From Oscillospiraceae bacterium (GTDB lineage: Bacteria > Bacillota > Clostridia > Oscillospirales > UBA929): 64,000 nt of DNA. Each line of letters starts with the position of its first letter. Positions within the stretch are counted from its first letter, which is position 1. Both the position numbers and the translations under genes were made by a program. The notes under the pieces were generated by a model, which was not told the origin of the DNA, searched no databases, and saw only the letters and a list, made by a program, of their open reading frames with translations. Shown here piece after piece: positions 27,126 to 34,664 of the stretch. Location of the stretch: assembly GCA_031265355.1 (NCBI GenBank), contig JAISCT010000045.1, forward strand, positions 1 through 64,000. The letters are read 5' to 3'.

Positions 27126-27721
27126 AGAGGCTCAATCTGCACCGGGCGGAGTTCGTTCTCTCTGCCGCCGCGCCGTCGCAGTTCATCCGGGACGGTCGGC
27201 CCCAGTTCGCGTTTGCCGGGCGGTCCAATGTGGGCAAATCCTCGGTCATCAACCGGCTCTTAAACCGCCGCAATTTCGCGCGGGTGGGGGACACGCCGGG
27301 CAAGACCGTGCACGTCAACTACTTTCTGATCGACGAGGCGGTCTATTTTGTGGACCTGCCCGGCTACGGCTACGCGCGGGTTTCCCACGGGGAGAAGCGC
27401 CGCTGGGCCGCGCTGATGGAGTCGTTTTTTACCGAGGCGCCCCTCACGATGGGACTGATCATCGTGGACATCCGACACACGCCCACCGCCGACGACAAGA
27501 CGATGACGGGTTATTTTCAGCAGACATGCGCGCCCTTCGCCGTGATCGCCAACAAGGCGGACAAAGTGAAGCCTTCGCAGAGAGCGGCGCGGCTGGAGGA
27601 CGTCCGCGCCACCCTGGTGCTTGACCCGGCGGTGGGGCTGATTCCCTTCTCGGCGCGGACAGGGTGGGGCCGGGACGAGGTACTCGCCCTGATCGACAAA
27701 ACGAGGGAGGCAGCCCCATGA
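27098..27721 (+). CDS. engB: Ribosome biogenesis GTPase EngB (YsxC)
   Basis: A 207-residue TRAFAC GTPase involved in late 50S subunit assembly. G1 is '[11 protein letters not shown]', the switch region T is in 'TPGKTVHV', G3 is 'DLPGYG', and G4 is 'NKADK'. ATG 27098 lies inside lon but is preceded by GGGGGAGGACAT, a strong binding site, so it is preferred over GTG/TTG codons near 27120. The stop overlaps the next gene by ATGA. Confidence 0.95.
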   Translation: MPTRRTGVLKRLNLHRAEFVLSAAAPSQFIRDGRPQFAFAGRSNVGKSSVINRLLNRRNFARVGDTPGKTVHVNYFLIDEAVYFVDLPGYGYARVSHGEKRRWAALMESFFTEAPLTMGLIIVDIRHTPTADDKTMTGYFQQTCAPFAVIANKADKVKPSQRAARLEDVRATLVLDPAVGLIPFSARTGWGRDEVLALIDKTREAAP

Positions 27722-28479
27722 GATGGATCCGTTGCGCGCATCCCAGACACCGTGGCTGGGCGGTGGTCGAAGGGGCGTTGGTTCGTCCGCTCGACCGGGC
27801 GCCGTGGCTGCATCCGGCGCCGGGCACCGAGACCATTCCGTTGCGGGAGGTCAGGTTGTTGGCGCCTGCCGAGCCCTCCAAAATTGTGGCGGTGGGGAAA
27901 AATTACTCCGAACACGCGCGGGAACTGGGCGGAGAGGTGCCGGAGCACCCGATTCTGTTCTTAAAGCCGCCCACCGCCATCCAGGACCCGGACGCGCCCA
28001 TCGTGTACCCCCGTCTCGCGCGGCGGGTGGATTACGAGGGGGAATTGGCGTTCCTTGTCGGCCGGACGGCGCGCCATGTGCCGGCCGCGCGGGCCGCCGA
28101 TTACATTGTCGGATACACCTGTTTCAACGACGTGACGGCGCGGGACATTCAAACGGCGGACGGACAGTGGACAAGGGCCAAGGGCTTTGACACCTTCGCG
28201 CCCGTCGGGCCCTGGCTCGTGGGCGGCCTTGACCCCGCCAACCTGACGCTCACGACGCGGCTGAACGGGGTGGTGCGGCAGCGCGCGTCCACGGGGCAGT
28301 TTTTGTGGACAATTCCGGAACTGCTCGCGTTCATCACCGCCGGCATGACGCTGCTGCCGGGCGACCTTGTTACGACGGGTACGCCGGTGGGCGTCGGCCC
28401 CCTGTTGCCCGGCGATACGGTGGAGGTGGAGATCGAAGGCATTGGGCTGCTGCGCAATCCGGTGGAGGCGGAAAAGTGA
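27718..28479 (+). CDS. Fumarylacetoacetate hydrolase family protein
   Basis: A 253-residue FAH-fold protein with 'KIVAVGKNYSEHARELGG', the metal ligands in the E-x-E region ('VDYEGELAFLVGR'), 'GYTCFNDVTARDIQ' and the C-terminal 'TGTPVGVGPLLPGDTVEVEI'. These are typical of 2-hydroxyhepta-2,4-diene-1,7-dioate isomerase, acylpyruvase or oxaloacetate decarboxylase-like enzymes, which share a Mg-dependent enol chemistry. The exact substrate is not decidable. The start overlaps engB (ATGA). A 75-bp palindromic element follows the stop codon. Confidence 0.88.
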   Translation: MRWIRCAHPRHRGWAVVEGALVRPLDRAPWLHPAPGTETIPLREVRLLAPAEPSKIVAVGKNYSEHARELGGEVPEHPILFLKPPTAIQDPDAPIVYPRLARRVDYEGELAFLVGRTARHVPAARAADYIVGYTCFNDVTARDIQTADGQWTRAKGFDTFAPVGPWLVGGLDPANLTLTTRLNGVVRQRASTGQFLWTIPELLAFITAGMTLLPGDLVTTGTPVGVGPLLPGDTVEVEIEGIGLLRNPVEAEK

Positions 28480-28481
28480 GA

Positions 28482-28556
28482 TAGTACCTTGTTGCCGCGA
28501 AGCGGCAACAAAAAACAAGAATTTGGGTTGTGGGTTGCAGGTGCAACCCACATTAG
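28482..28556 (+). repeat. 75-bp palindromic element, copy 1 (upstream of lysA)
   Basis: The element contains two hairpins, GTTGCCGC-GAA-GCGGCAAC and a GTGGGTTGCA/TGCAACCCAC stem, joined by an A/T-rich linker. An exact copy lies in inverse orientation at 51206-51280. A 10-base direct repeat TGAGATAGTA flanks this copy (28477-28486 and 28558-28567). It sits between the FAH gene and the lysA ribosome binding site. Confidence 0.9.
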
Positions 28557-28588
28557 ATGAGATAGTATGGGATGTAAGGAGGATGGCC

Positions 28589-29890
28589 ATGAGCCTTTTC
28601 AGCGAATCTTTGGGTGTGGATGCAAAAGGGCATTTGACGCTGGGCGGAGTGGATGTGCCCGCGCTGGCCCGGAAGTACGGAACGCCGTGTTACCTGATGG
28701 ATGAGGATGGGATTCGAAAGACCTGCCGTGCTTTCAACGAGGCGATGCGGGCGCACTACGGCGGTGAATTTTTGATAGCTTACGCCAGCAAGGCGTTGTC
28801 CGTCTCCCATCTGTACCGGGTCATGTACGAGGAGAAGATGGGTTTTGACGTCGTCTCCGGCGGCGAACTCTACACGGCTCTGCGCGCCGGCGTCCCGGCC
28901 TCGGCTCTCTATTTCCACGGGAACAACAAGACGGAGGCGGAGATCCGCATGGGCCTTGAGGCGGGTGTGCGCCGTTTTGTCGTCGACAACCGGGAGGAGC
29001 TGGCGGCCCTGCACCGGCTGGCGGGGGAGAGCGGACTTCGGCCGGACATCTCATTTCGCATCAAGCCGGGCGTGGAGGCGCACACGCACGAGTTCGTCCA
29101 GACGGGCCGGATCGACTCCAAATTCGGCTTGGCGCTGGAGACGGGAGAGGCGGAGGCGGTCATCGGCGAGGCGTTGGCGCTGCCCCATGTGAACCTCGTC
29201 GGACTTCACTGCCATATCGGGTCTCAGATCTTTGACGCCGAGCCTTTCACCCATACGGTGGCCGTCATGATGACGTTCATGGCCGCCGTACGCGACAAAT
29301 TCGGCCACACGCTGACGGAACTCAACCTGGGAGGCGGGTTCGGTATCCGCTATCTGCCCTCCCACCGGCCGCGCTCCCTTGAGGAAGTCGTATCGCTCAC
29401 GGCCGGGGCCGTGACGGAGCACGCGCGGCGCCTCGGTCTGCCCCTGCCGGCGTTGGTGCTTGAACCGGGCCGTTTCCTGGTGGGGCCTTACGGGATCACC
29501 GTGTACACGGTGGGGTCGGTGAAAGAGATCCCGGGGGTGCGCACCTATGTGGCGGTGGACGGCGGCATGACGGACAATCCGCGCTTTGCGCTCTACGGCG
29601 CCGAATATGAGGTCGTGCTGCCGGAGCGGATGGAGGACCCGCGCGACACGGTGGTGACGGTGGCCGGCCGCTGCTGTGAGTCGGGCGACCTGTTGGCCCG
29701 CGACGTCGGCATCCCCGCGCCGCGGGCGGGGGAACTGCTGGCCGTGCTCGGTACAGGCGCGTACAATTACTCGATGGCGTCTAACTACAACCGTGTGCCC
29801 AGGCCCCCGATTGTCGCGGTGTCGGGTGGGACAGATCGGGCGATCCTGCGCCGCGAGACTTACGAGGATCTCGTGCGCAACGATCTGTAA
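28589..29890 (+). CDS. lysA: Diaminopimelate decarboxylase
   Basis: A 433-residue PLP-dependent fold-III decarboxylase making lysine from meso-diaminopimelate. The PLP lysine is in 'FLIAYASKALSV', 'HCHIGSQI' and 'NLGGGFGIRY' mark the barrel, and the second active-site region is 'GRCCESGDLLARD' with 'GTGAYNYSMASNYNR'. ATG 28589 is chosen because AGGAGG ends six bases earlier; ATG 28583 directly abuts that site. The frame stays open upstream through the 75-bp palindromic element, which forms the leader of this gene. Confidence 0.95.
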   Translation: MSLFSESLGVDAKGHLTLGGVDVPALARKYGTPCYLMDEDGIRKTCRAFNEAMRAHYGGEFLIAYASKALSVSHLYRVMYEEKMGFDVVSGGELYTALRAGVPASALYFHGNNKTEAEIRMGLEAGVRRFVVDNREELAALHRLAGESGLRPDISFRIKPGVEAHTHEFVQTGRIDSKFGLALETGEAEAVIGEALALPHVNLVGLHCHIGSQIFDAEPFTHTVAVMMTFMAAVRDKFGHTLTELNLGGGFGIRYLPSHRPRSLEEVVSLTAGAVTEHARRLGLPLPALVLEPGRFLVGPYGITVYTVGSVKEIPGVRTYVAVDGGMTDNPRFALYGAEYEVVLPERMEDPRDTVVTVAGRCCESGDLLARDVGIPAPRAGELLAVLGTGAYNYSMASNYNRVPRPPIVAVSGGTDRAILRRETYEDLVRNDL

Positions 29891-29942
29891 AATTACGGCG
29901 GGGGGAGAATCTCCGGCCGTTAAGACAAGGAGGGTGTCCACC

Positions 29943-30353
29943 ATGAGTGAAAAATCCGAAAATATCATCCACACCGACGAGAACGGAACCATCCACATCT
30001 CGGAGGACGTCGTCGCTTCGATCGCGGCGCTGGCCGCCACGGAGGTGGAAGGCGTGGCGTCGCTGTCGACCGGCACGGAGTGGCTGGGCCGCAAGAACCT
30101 GACCCGCGGCGTGAAGATCGTGCTGGAGGAGCGCCGGACTAGCCTGACCGTTTCGCTGTCGGTGCGCTACGGTTTCCCGGTGCAGACGGTGGCGCGCCAG
30201 GTGCAGGAGAAGGTGCGTGAGGCCGTGGAGTCCATGACCGGCCTTACGGTGACCGGTGTGGACGTCAACGTGAGCGGCGTCAGCTTTGACAAGTCCGCCA
30301 AAGAGCCGAAGGCGCCCAAAGCGGCGGGGCGCCCCCCCAAAGCGACGCCATGA
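29943..30353 (+). CDS. Asp23/Gls24 family envelope stress protein
   Basis: A 136-residue Asp23/DUF322 protein: 'TIHISEDVVASIAALAATEV', 'RGVKIVLEERRTSLTVSLSV' and 'MTGLTVTGVDVNVSGVSF' are the family core. A Lys/Pro/Ala-rich tail follows. Relatives are membrane-peripheral alkaline-shock or envelope-stress proteins, and one copy commonly precedes nusB in Clostridia, as here. ATG 29943 follows AAGGAGGGTG. The stop overlaps the nusB start (ATGA). Confidence 0.92.
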   Translation: MSEKSENIIHTDENGTIHISEDVVASIAALAATEVEGVASLSTGTEWLGRKNLTRGVKIVLEERRTSLTVSLSVRYGFPVQTVARQVQEKVREAVESMTGLTVTGVDVNVSGVSFDKSAKEPKAPKAAGRPPKATP

Positions 30354-30799
30354 CGAGGTCGGCCGCGCGCGAGATCGCCGTGCAGATTTTATACGCGCTC
30401 TCCTTCGAGGCGCAGACGGCGGAGGAAATCCTGACGGAGTGGCTTGCCGCCGCGTTTTATGAGCGCCTGGCCGAAGAGGACGAACTCTACGGCAGCCCGC
30501 CGGGGCCGGAGGAGGCGGAGTATATCCGCACGCTGGTGTTGGGGGTTGTGAACCACATGCCGGAGATCGACTCCTACATCGAGAAGTATTCGATTGGTTG
30601 GGAGTTTGGCCGGATCCCCCGGACGGCGTCCATGGCCATGCGCGTGGCCATGTATGAGGTGCTCTACCGGCCCGATGTGCCGAACGCCGCCGCGATCAAC
30701 GAGGCGGTGGAGATCGAAAAGCACTACGACACGCGCGAGGTTGTCTCCTTCGTCAACGGGATCCTTGGCACGTTCTCCCGTTCGGAGACCGTGCCGTGA
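30350..30799 (+). CDS. nusB: Transcription antitermination factor NusB
   Basis: A 149-residue helical protein with the NusB opening 'TRSAAREIAVQILYALSFE' and the conserved C-terminal 'PNAAAINEAVEIEKHYDTRE' and 'FVNGILG'. It binds boxA RNA with NusE and supports rRNA transcription antitermination. A small insertion (LYGSPPGPEEAE) lies in the middle. Start and stop both overlap neighbours (ATGA upstream, GTGA downstream), indicating a tightly coupled operon. Confidence 0.94.
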   Translation: MTRSAAREIAVQILYALSFEAQTAEEILTEWLAAAFYERLAEEDELYGSPPGPEEAEYIRTLVLGVVNHMPEIDSYIEKYSIGWEFGRIPRTASMAMRVAMYEVLYRPDVPNAAAINEAVEIEKHYDTREVVSFVNGILGTFSRSETVP

Positions 30800-31752
30800 G
30801 CCGCCGGTACCTCGGGATCGACACCAGCCACTACACGACGTCGTTGGCGCTGTACGACGCCGGCGCGGGCGAGATGCGTCAGGCGCGCCGCCCGCTCGCG
30901 GTGCCTGACGGGCAAGTTGGTCTGCGGCAGAACGAGACGGTGTTTCAGCATATGAGCGCGCTGCCGGGGCTGCTGGACGAACTGGCGGACGGAGCGGCGG
31001 CCCTGCCGTCGGTTGCTGCCGTCGGTGTGTCGGACCGTCCGCGCGACGTCGAGGGCTCCTATATGCCCTGTTTCACGGTCGGGTTCTCGGCGGCCCGCCT
31101 GCTCGCGCGAGGGCTCGGCGTGCCGGTGCGGACTTTTTCGCACCAGGCGGGGCATGTGGCGGCCGCGCTGTGGTCGGCGGGGCGGGAAGTGCTTGCGTCG
31201 GAGCCGTTCTTGGCCTGGCATGTCTCGGGCGGCACTACGGAGCTGTTGCTGGCGCGGCCTGACGAAGCGCGCGTATTTGCGCTGGAGAAAGTGGGCGGCA
31301 CCGAGGACCTGGCGGCCGGGCAGCTCGTCGACCGCGTGGGGCGGCGGCTGGGGCTTTCGTTCCCGGCCGGGCCCGCGCTGGAGGCGCTGGCGGGGGACAC
31401 CGTCTGGCGCGGACGGACGCCGGCGGTCTCGGAGGGGTCGTTTTCGCTCTCCGGCCTGCAGAACCGGGCCGAGAGGATGATTGACGAGGGCGCGGCGCCT
31501 GAGACAGTGGCGGCCTTTGTGTGCCATGCGCTGGCGCGGACGTTGTTTGAGGCCACCGTCCGATTGCTGGCGCGTCACCCGGGTTTGCCCGTATTGGGCG
31601 CGGGCGGCGTGATGGGAAATCGGATCATCCGGGACGCGATGCGCCCATTGGGAACAGCGTTCCCAACTGTTGAATATACGTCGGACAACGCCGCGGGCCC
31701 CGCGCTGCTGGCGGCTTGGACGGACGGTGAATCCAACCGCGCGGCGGGATAG
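30796..31752 (+). CDS. TsaD/Kae1/Qri7-family paralogue
   Basis: A 318-residue protein of the ASKHA-fold TsaD family: N-terminal 'YLGIDTSHYTTSLALYD', a metal-binding-type HxxxH in 'FSHQAGHVAAAL', the phosphate loop 'HVSGGTTELLL' and the C-terminal 'VLGAGGVMGNRIIRD'. True TsaD makes the t6A tRNA modification with TsaB, TsaC and TsaE. This shorter, diverged version beside nusB-xseA is a paralogue seen in Clostridia, and its substrate is uncertain. GTG 30796 overlaps nusB. Confidence 0.85.
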   Translation: MSRRYLGIDTSHYTTSLALYDAGAGEMRQARRPLAVPDGQVGLRQNETVFQHMSALPGLLDELADGAAALPSVAAVGVSDRPRDVEGSYMPCFTVGFSAARLLARGLGVPVRTFSHQAGHVAAALWSAGREVLASEPFLAWHVSGGTTELLLARPDEARVFALEKVGGTEDLAAGQLVDRVGRRLGLSFPAGPALEALAGDTVWRGRTPAVSEGSFSLSGLQNRAERMIDEGAAPETVAAFVCHALARTLFEATVRLLARHPGLPVLGAGGVMGNRIIRDAMRPLGTAFPTVEYTSDNAAGPALLAAWTDGESNRAAG

Positions 31753-31795
31753 AGACGTCCGTGCGGTGCGCCCGGCGGGGCGGGGAGGGGCGGAG

Positions 31796-32998
31796 ATGAC
31801 ACAGCCCATTTTGTCGGTATCCGACATCAACCAATACATCAAGGCGTGGATGGACGGGCAGCCGGTGCTGGCCCGCGTTTTGGTGCGCGGCGAGGTGTCG
31901 AACTATCGGAAGTATCCGTCCGGGCACCATTACTTCACCCTGAAGGACGCCGGCGGGGTGCTGCGCGCCGTCATGTTCCGCACCGAAGCCGCCTCGCTCC
32001 GGTTTGTGCCGGAGGACGGAATGACGGTGGTGGCCGGCGGGCGTGTGAGTGTCTTCCCCCGCGACGGACAGTACCAGATCTACTGCACGACGCTGTCGCC
32101 GGAGGGGATCGGAGACCTGACACTGGCCTTTGAACAGCTTAAAAAGAAGCTGCTGACGGAGGGGCTGTTTGATGGCGCCCACAAAAAGCCGCTGCCCCGG
32201 TTTCCCCGGATGGCGGCGCTGATCACGTCGCCGGTGGGTGCGGCGGTGCGGGATATGCTCCGCATCATGGAGCGCCGTTGGCCGCTGTGCCGGGTGTTGG
32301 TGGCGCCGGTGCGCGTGCAGGGTGAGGAGGCCGCGCCGGAGATCTGCCGGGCGATCGCTTATGTAAACAGACACCGGTTGGCGGACGTGATCATTGTCGG
32401 GCGCGGCGGCGGCTCGATGGAGGATCTGTGGGCTTTCAACGAGGAGAGCGTGGCCCGCGCCATCTTTGCCTCGGAGATCCCGGTGGTCTCGGCCGTAGGG
32501 CACGAGCCGGATGTGACCATTGCCGACTTTGTGGCTGATGTGCGGGCCGCCACCCCCACGCACGCCGCCGAGCTGGTGACGCCGGACCAGTCGGAGTGGC
32601 GGGTCTACGGAAGCACCTGCGCCGCGCGGCTGAACCAGACGGTCGGCGCATTGCTGCGGACCCGGCGGGAGCGGCTTGCGTCACTGGCCGCCAAGCGGGT
32701 GCTTACAAGCCCCGCCGTCTATGTGCAGGACAGGCGGATGCTGCTCGATCTCACACACCAGCGGCTTGTGGGCGCCGCGTCGGAGGTGCTGCACAGGCGT
32801 AAGCAGGGCTTTGTGGAACTTGTGGCCAAGCTCGATGCGCTAAGTCCGCTGTCGGTCCTTACGCGCGGCTACGCGATTGCCACGGGGCCGGACGGAAGGG
32901 TATTGAAGGAGGCCGGCGCCGTACGCCCAGGGGACCCCATTCGCCTGCGCCTCATGCGCGGAGAAGCCCATTGCATTGTGCAAGATACAGTGCAATAA
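31796..32998 (+). CDS. xseA: Exodeoxyribonuclease VII large subunit
   Basis: A 400-residue XseA with an N-terminal OB-fold ('ILSVSDINQYIKAWMDGQPV', 'VRGEVSNYRKYPSGHHYFTL') and the catalytic region with 'ALITSPVGAAVRDMLRIMER', 'IVGRGGGSMEDLWAFNEESV' and 'VGHEPDVTIADFVADVRAAT'. Exo VII degrades single-stranded DNA. ATG 31796 follows GGGGAGGGGCGGAG; the frame upstream is a shadow of the TsaD paralogue. xseB follows 20 bases later. Confidence 0.95.
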   Translation: MTQPILSVSDINQYIKAWMDGQPVLARVLVRGEVSNYRKYPSGHHYFTLKDAGGVLRAVMFRTEAASLRFVPEDGMTVVAGGRVSVFPRDGQYQIYCTTLSPEGIGDLTLAFEQLKKKLLTEGLFDGAHKKPLPRFPRMAALITSPVGAAVRDMLRIMERRWPLCRVLVAPVRVQGEEAAPEICRAIAYVNRHRLADVIIVGRGGGSMEDLWAFNEESVARAIFASEIPVVSAVGHEPDVTIADFVADVRAATPTHAAELVTPDQSEWRVYGSTCAARLNQTVGALLRTRRERLASLAAKRVLTSPAVYVQDRRMLLDLTHQRLVGAASEVLHRRKQGFVELVAKLDALSPLSVLTRGYAIATGPDGRVLKEAGAVRPGDPIRLRLMRGEAHCIVQDTVQ

Positions 32999-33018
32999 GA
33001 GCGGGGGAGGAAGTCCGA

Positions 33019-33267
33019 ATGGAAAAGACAAAAAAAGAAAAAACACCGTCTTTTGAGAAGGCGGTGACGCGGCTGGACGAGATTGTGGCCAAGTTAGAGA
33101 AGGGTGATGTTCCCCTGGAGGAAGCGCTGGCGCTGTTCGAGGAGGGGACGAAGCTTGTCGCGCTCTGCGGCGGTCTCCTTGACAGCGCGGAGCAAAAAGT
33201 CAGGATGCTGGCCCGCGCCCAGGAGGAGGACGATCCGGCCTTTGTGCCATTTGAACCGGAGGAATGA
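33019..33267 (+). CDS. xseB: Exodeoxyribonuclease VII small subunit
   Basis: An 82-residue helical protein with the family core 'SFEKAVTRLDEIVAKLEKGD', 'VPLEEALALFEEGTKLV' and 'LDSAEQKVRML'. It wraps the large subunit encoded just upstream. ATG 33019 follows GGGGGAGGAAG. Its stop overlaps the ispA start (ATGA). Confidence 0.94.
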   Translation: MEKTKKEKTPSFEKAVTRLDEIVAKLEKGDVPLEEALALFEEGTKLVALCGGLLDSAEQKVRMLARAQEEDDPAFVPFEPEE

Positions 33268-34163
33268 CGATGCCTGTGGATTTTCAATCTCAGTATGAGT
33301 CGTACCGCCAGATGGTGGAATACGGGCTTGCGGAATATCTGCCCAATACGCAGATCGCGCAGGCGAAGCTGCTGGACGCCATGCTCTACAGCGTCTTCAG
33401 CGGAGGTAAACGCATCCGGCCGGTGCTACTGTTGGCCTTTTGCGAGACGGCCGGCGGCGACACACGGGCGGCACTGCCTTTTGCCTGTGCGCTGGAGATG
33501 ATCCACACCTATTCGCTCATCCACGACGACCTGCCCTGCATGGACGATGACGACATGCGCCGCGGCCGCCCGGCGAACCACCGGATGTTCGGTGAGGCCA
33601 GCGCTGTACTGGCCGGCGACGCCCTGCTCTCCGCGGCGTTTGAGACGATGCTGGACGCCGACTATGTGGAGGATACGCCGCCCGCTGCGGTACTGTCGGC
33701 CGCCCAACGCATTGCGTGGGCGTCCGGCCTGTACGGTATGGCGGGTGGGCAGCTTTTGGATCTGGAGACAGAGACGTTTGACCAGAGCGTCGAAGGAATC
33801 ACGGCGCGGCACCTGCTCAAGACGGGTGCGTTGATCGAAGCGGCGGCGGAGGTCGGCTGCGAACTGGCCGGCGCCTCCCGGGAGCAGTTGGCGGCGGCGG
33901 CCAGCTTTGCCCGCTGCCTCGGACTGGCGTTTCAGATCCGAGACGATTTGTTGGACGAAGAGGGGGACCCGATGATCACTGGCAAGCTGACGGGTGTGGA
34001 CCGGGAAAACAACAAAGTCACCTTCCTCAGCCTCCTGGGCCGTGACGAGTGCGTTCGGATCATCGACGACCTGACGAGGGATGCCATCGGTTACCTCACC
34101 CCATTTGAAGACCGCGCTTTCCTAACCTGGCTGGCCGAGGACCTGGCCCACCGAAAAGGGTGA
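33264..34163 (+). CDS. ispA: Farnesyl diphosphate synthase-type polyprenyl synthetase
   Basis: A 299-residue trans-isoprenyl diphosphate synthase. The first aspartate-rich motif is in 'IHDDLPCMDDDDMRRGRP' (with the DDxxxxD spacing of bacterial FPP synthases), the second is 'IRDDLLDEEGD', and 'GGKRIRPVLLLAF' binds diphosphate. It condenses IPP with DMAPP/GPP to C15. The xseA-xseB-ispA order is conserved in Firmicutes; dxs, which often follows, is absent here. ATG 33264 overlaps xseB, and ATG 33270 is an alternative. Confidence 0.94.
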   Translation: MTMPVDFQSQYESYRQMVEYGLAEYLPNTQIAQAKLLDAMLYSVFSGGKRIRPVLLLAFCETAGGDTRAALPFACALEMIHTYSLIHDDLPCMDDDDMRRGRPANHRMFGEASAVLAGDALLSAAFETMLDADYVEDTPPAAVLSAAQRIAWASGLYGMAGGQLLDLETETFDQSVEGITARHLLKTGALIEAAAEVGCELAGASREQLAAAASFARCLGLAFQIRDDLLDEEGDPMITGKLTGVDRENNKVTFLSLLGRDECVRIIDDLTRDAIGYLTPFEDRAFLTWLAEDLAHRKG

Positions 34164-34268
34164 GACCCCGCCGTTACCGAAAACGCCGCGGTACTCCGCG
34201 CCACGTTTTGTCACGTTAAAGCATGTGTGAAATCAAGTGAAATTTACCAAAATATCCCTGGCCGCCTA

Positions 34269-34297
34269 TTGACTTTGATGAAAAATTATAGTATTCT
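34269..34297 (+). promoter_or_regulatory. Probable promoter of the GH3 leader
   Basis: TTGACT at 34269-34274 and TATTCT at 34292-34297, spacer 17 bases, in an A/T-rich context unlike the surrounding genome. Confidence 0.6.
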
Positions 34298-34377
34298 AAA
34301 AAAGAAGAGTTTTGTTTTTTGCGTGTCAAAGATATGACAACACCGATTTATGGCTGTGAAAAACGTCGACTTGTGTG

Positions 34378-34405
34378 AAAAAAGCTGGTTTTTGCCGGCT
34401 TTTTG
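34378..34405 (+). terminator. Terminator or attenuator within the GH3 leader
   Basis: AAAAAGCTGG pairs with CCGGCTTTTT around a T-rich loop, followed by further T residues. It lies about 80 bases after the promoter and 260 bases before the GH3 start, so it either ends a short RNA or attenuates GH3 expression. Confidence 0.6.
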
Positions 34406-34664
34406 TTGCGGTTATGCTTTTATGGAGGTGATTGCAGACATAAAATCGCGGCGGTGAACGGAGAAACGCTCGATCCCGTAAGTGCCCTGCCATTTTGCGG
34501 CGTGGCCGGTGCAGCGGTCGCGCGGGTGCCGATCTCTCGGCGCGACGCTTGCGGTTTTGGGATTGGCGACCCCCGCCCCGCAGGGGAACAACACGTTTGG
34601 AGCGGAGGGAGTGTCCCACGAGATAGGTGAGTTTGGAATACATAAATTCAGGAAGGATGTCAAG

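Larger units (their letters stand above)
34164..34664 (+). promoter_or_regulatory. Long leader region of the GH3 gene with structured RNA
   Basis: A 500-base gap with an apparent ~360-base leader for the GH3 gene. It contains a promoter (34269-34297), a hairpin-plus-T terminator (34378-34405), and then G/C-rich potential structure including a GTCGCGC...GCGCGAC stem with inner TGCCGA/TCGGCG near 34525-34555. No known riboswitch consensus was matched. An in-frame extension of the GH3 ORF to 34482 exists but lacks a ribosome binding site. Confidence 0.45.

Noticed and set aside
34482-34664. N-terminal extension of the GH3 enzyme
   Set aside because: The frame is open, but ATG 34665 is preceded by GGAAGG and starts a classical signal peptide, which must be at the N-terminus.
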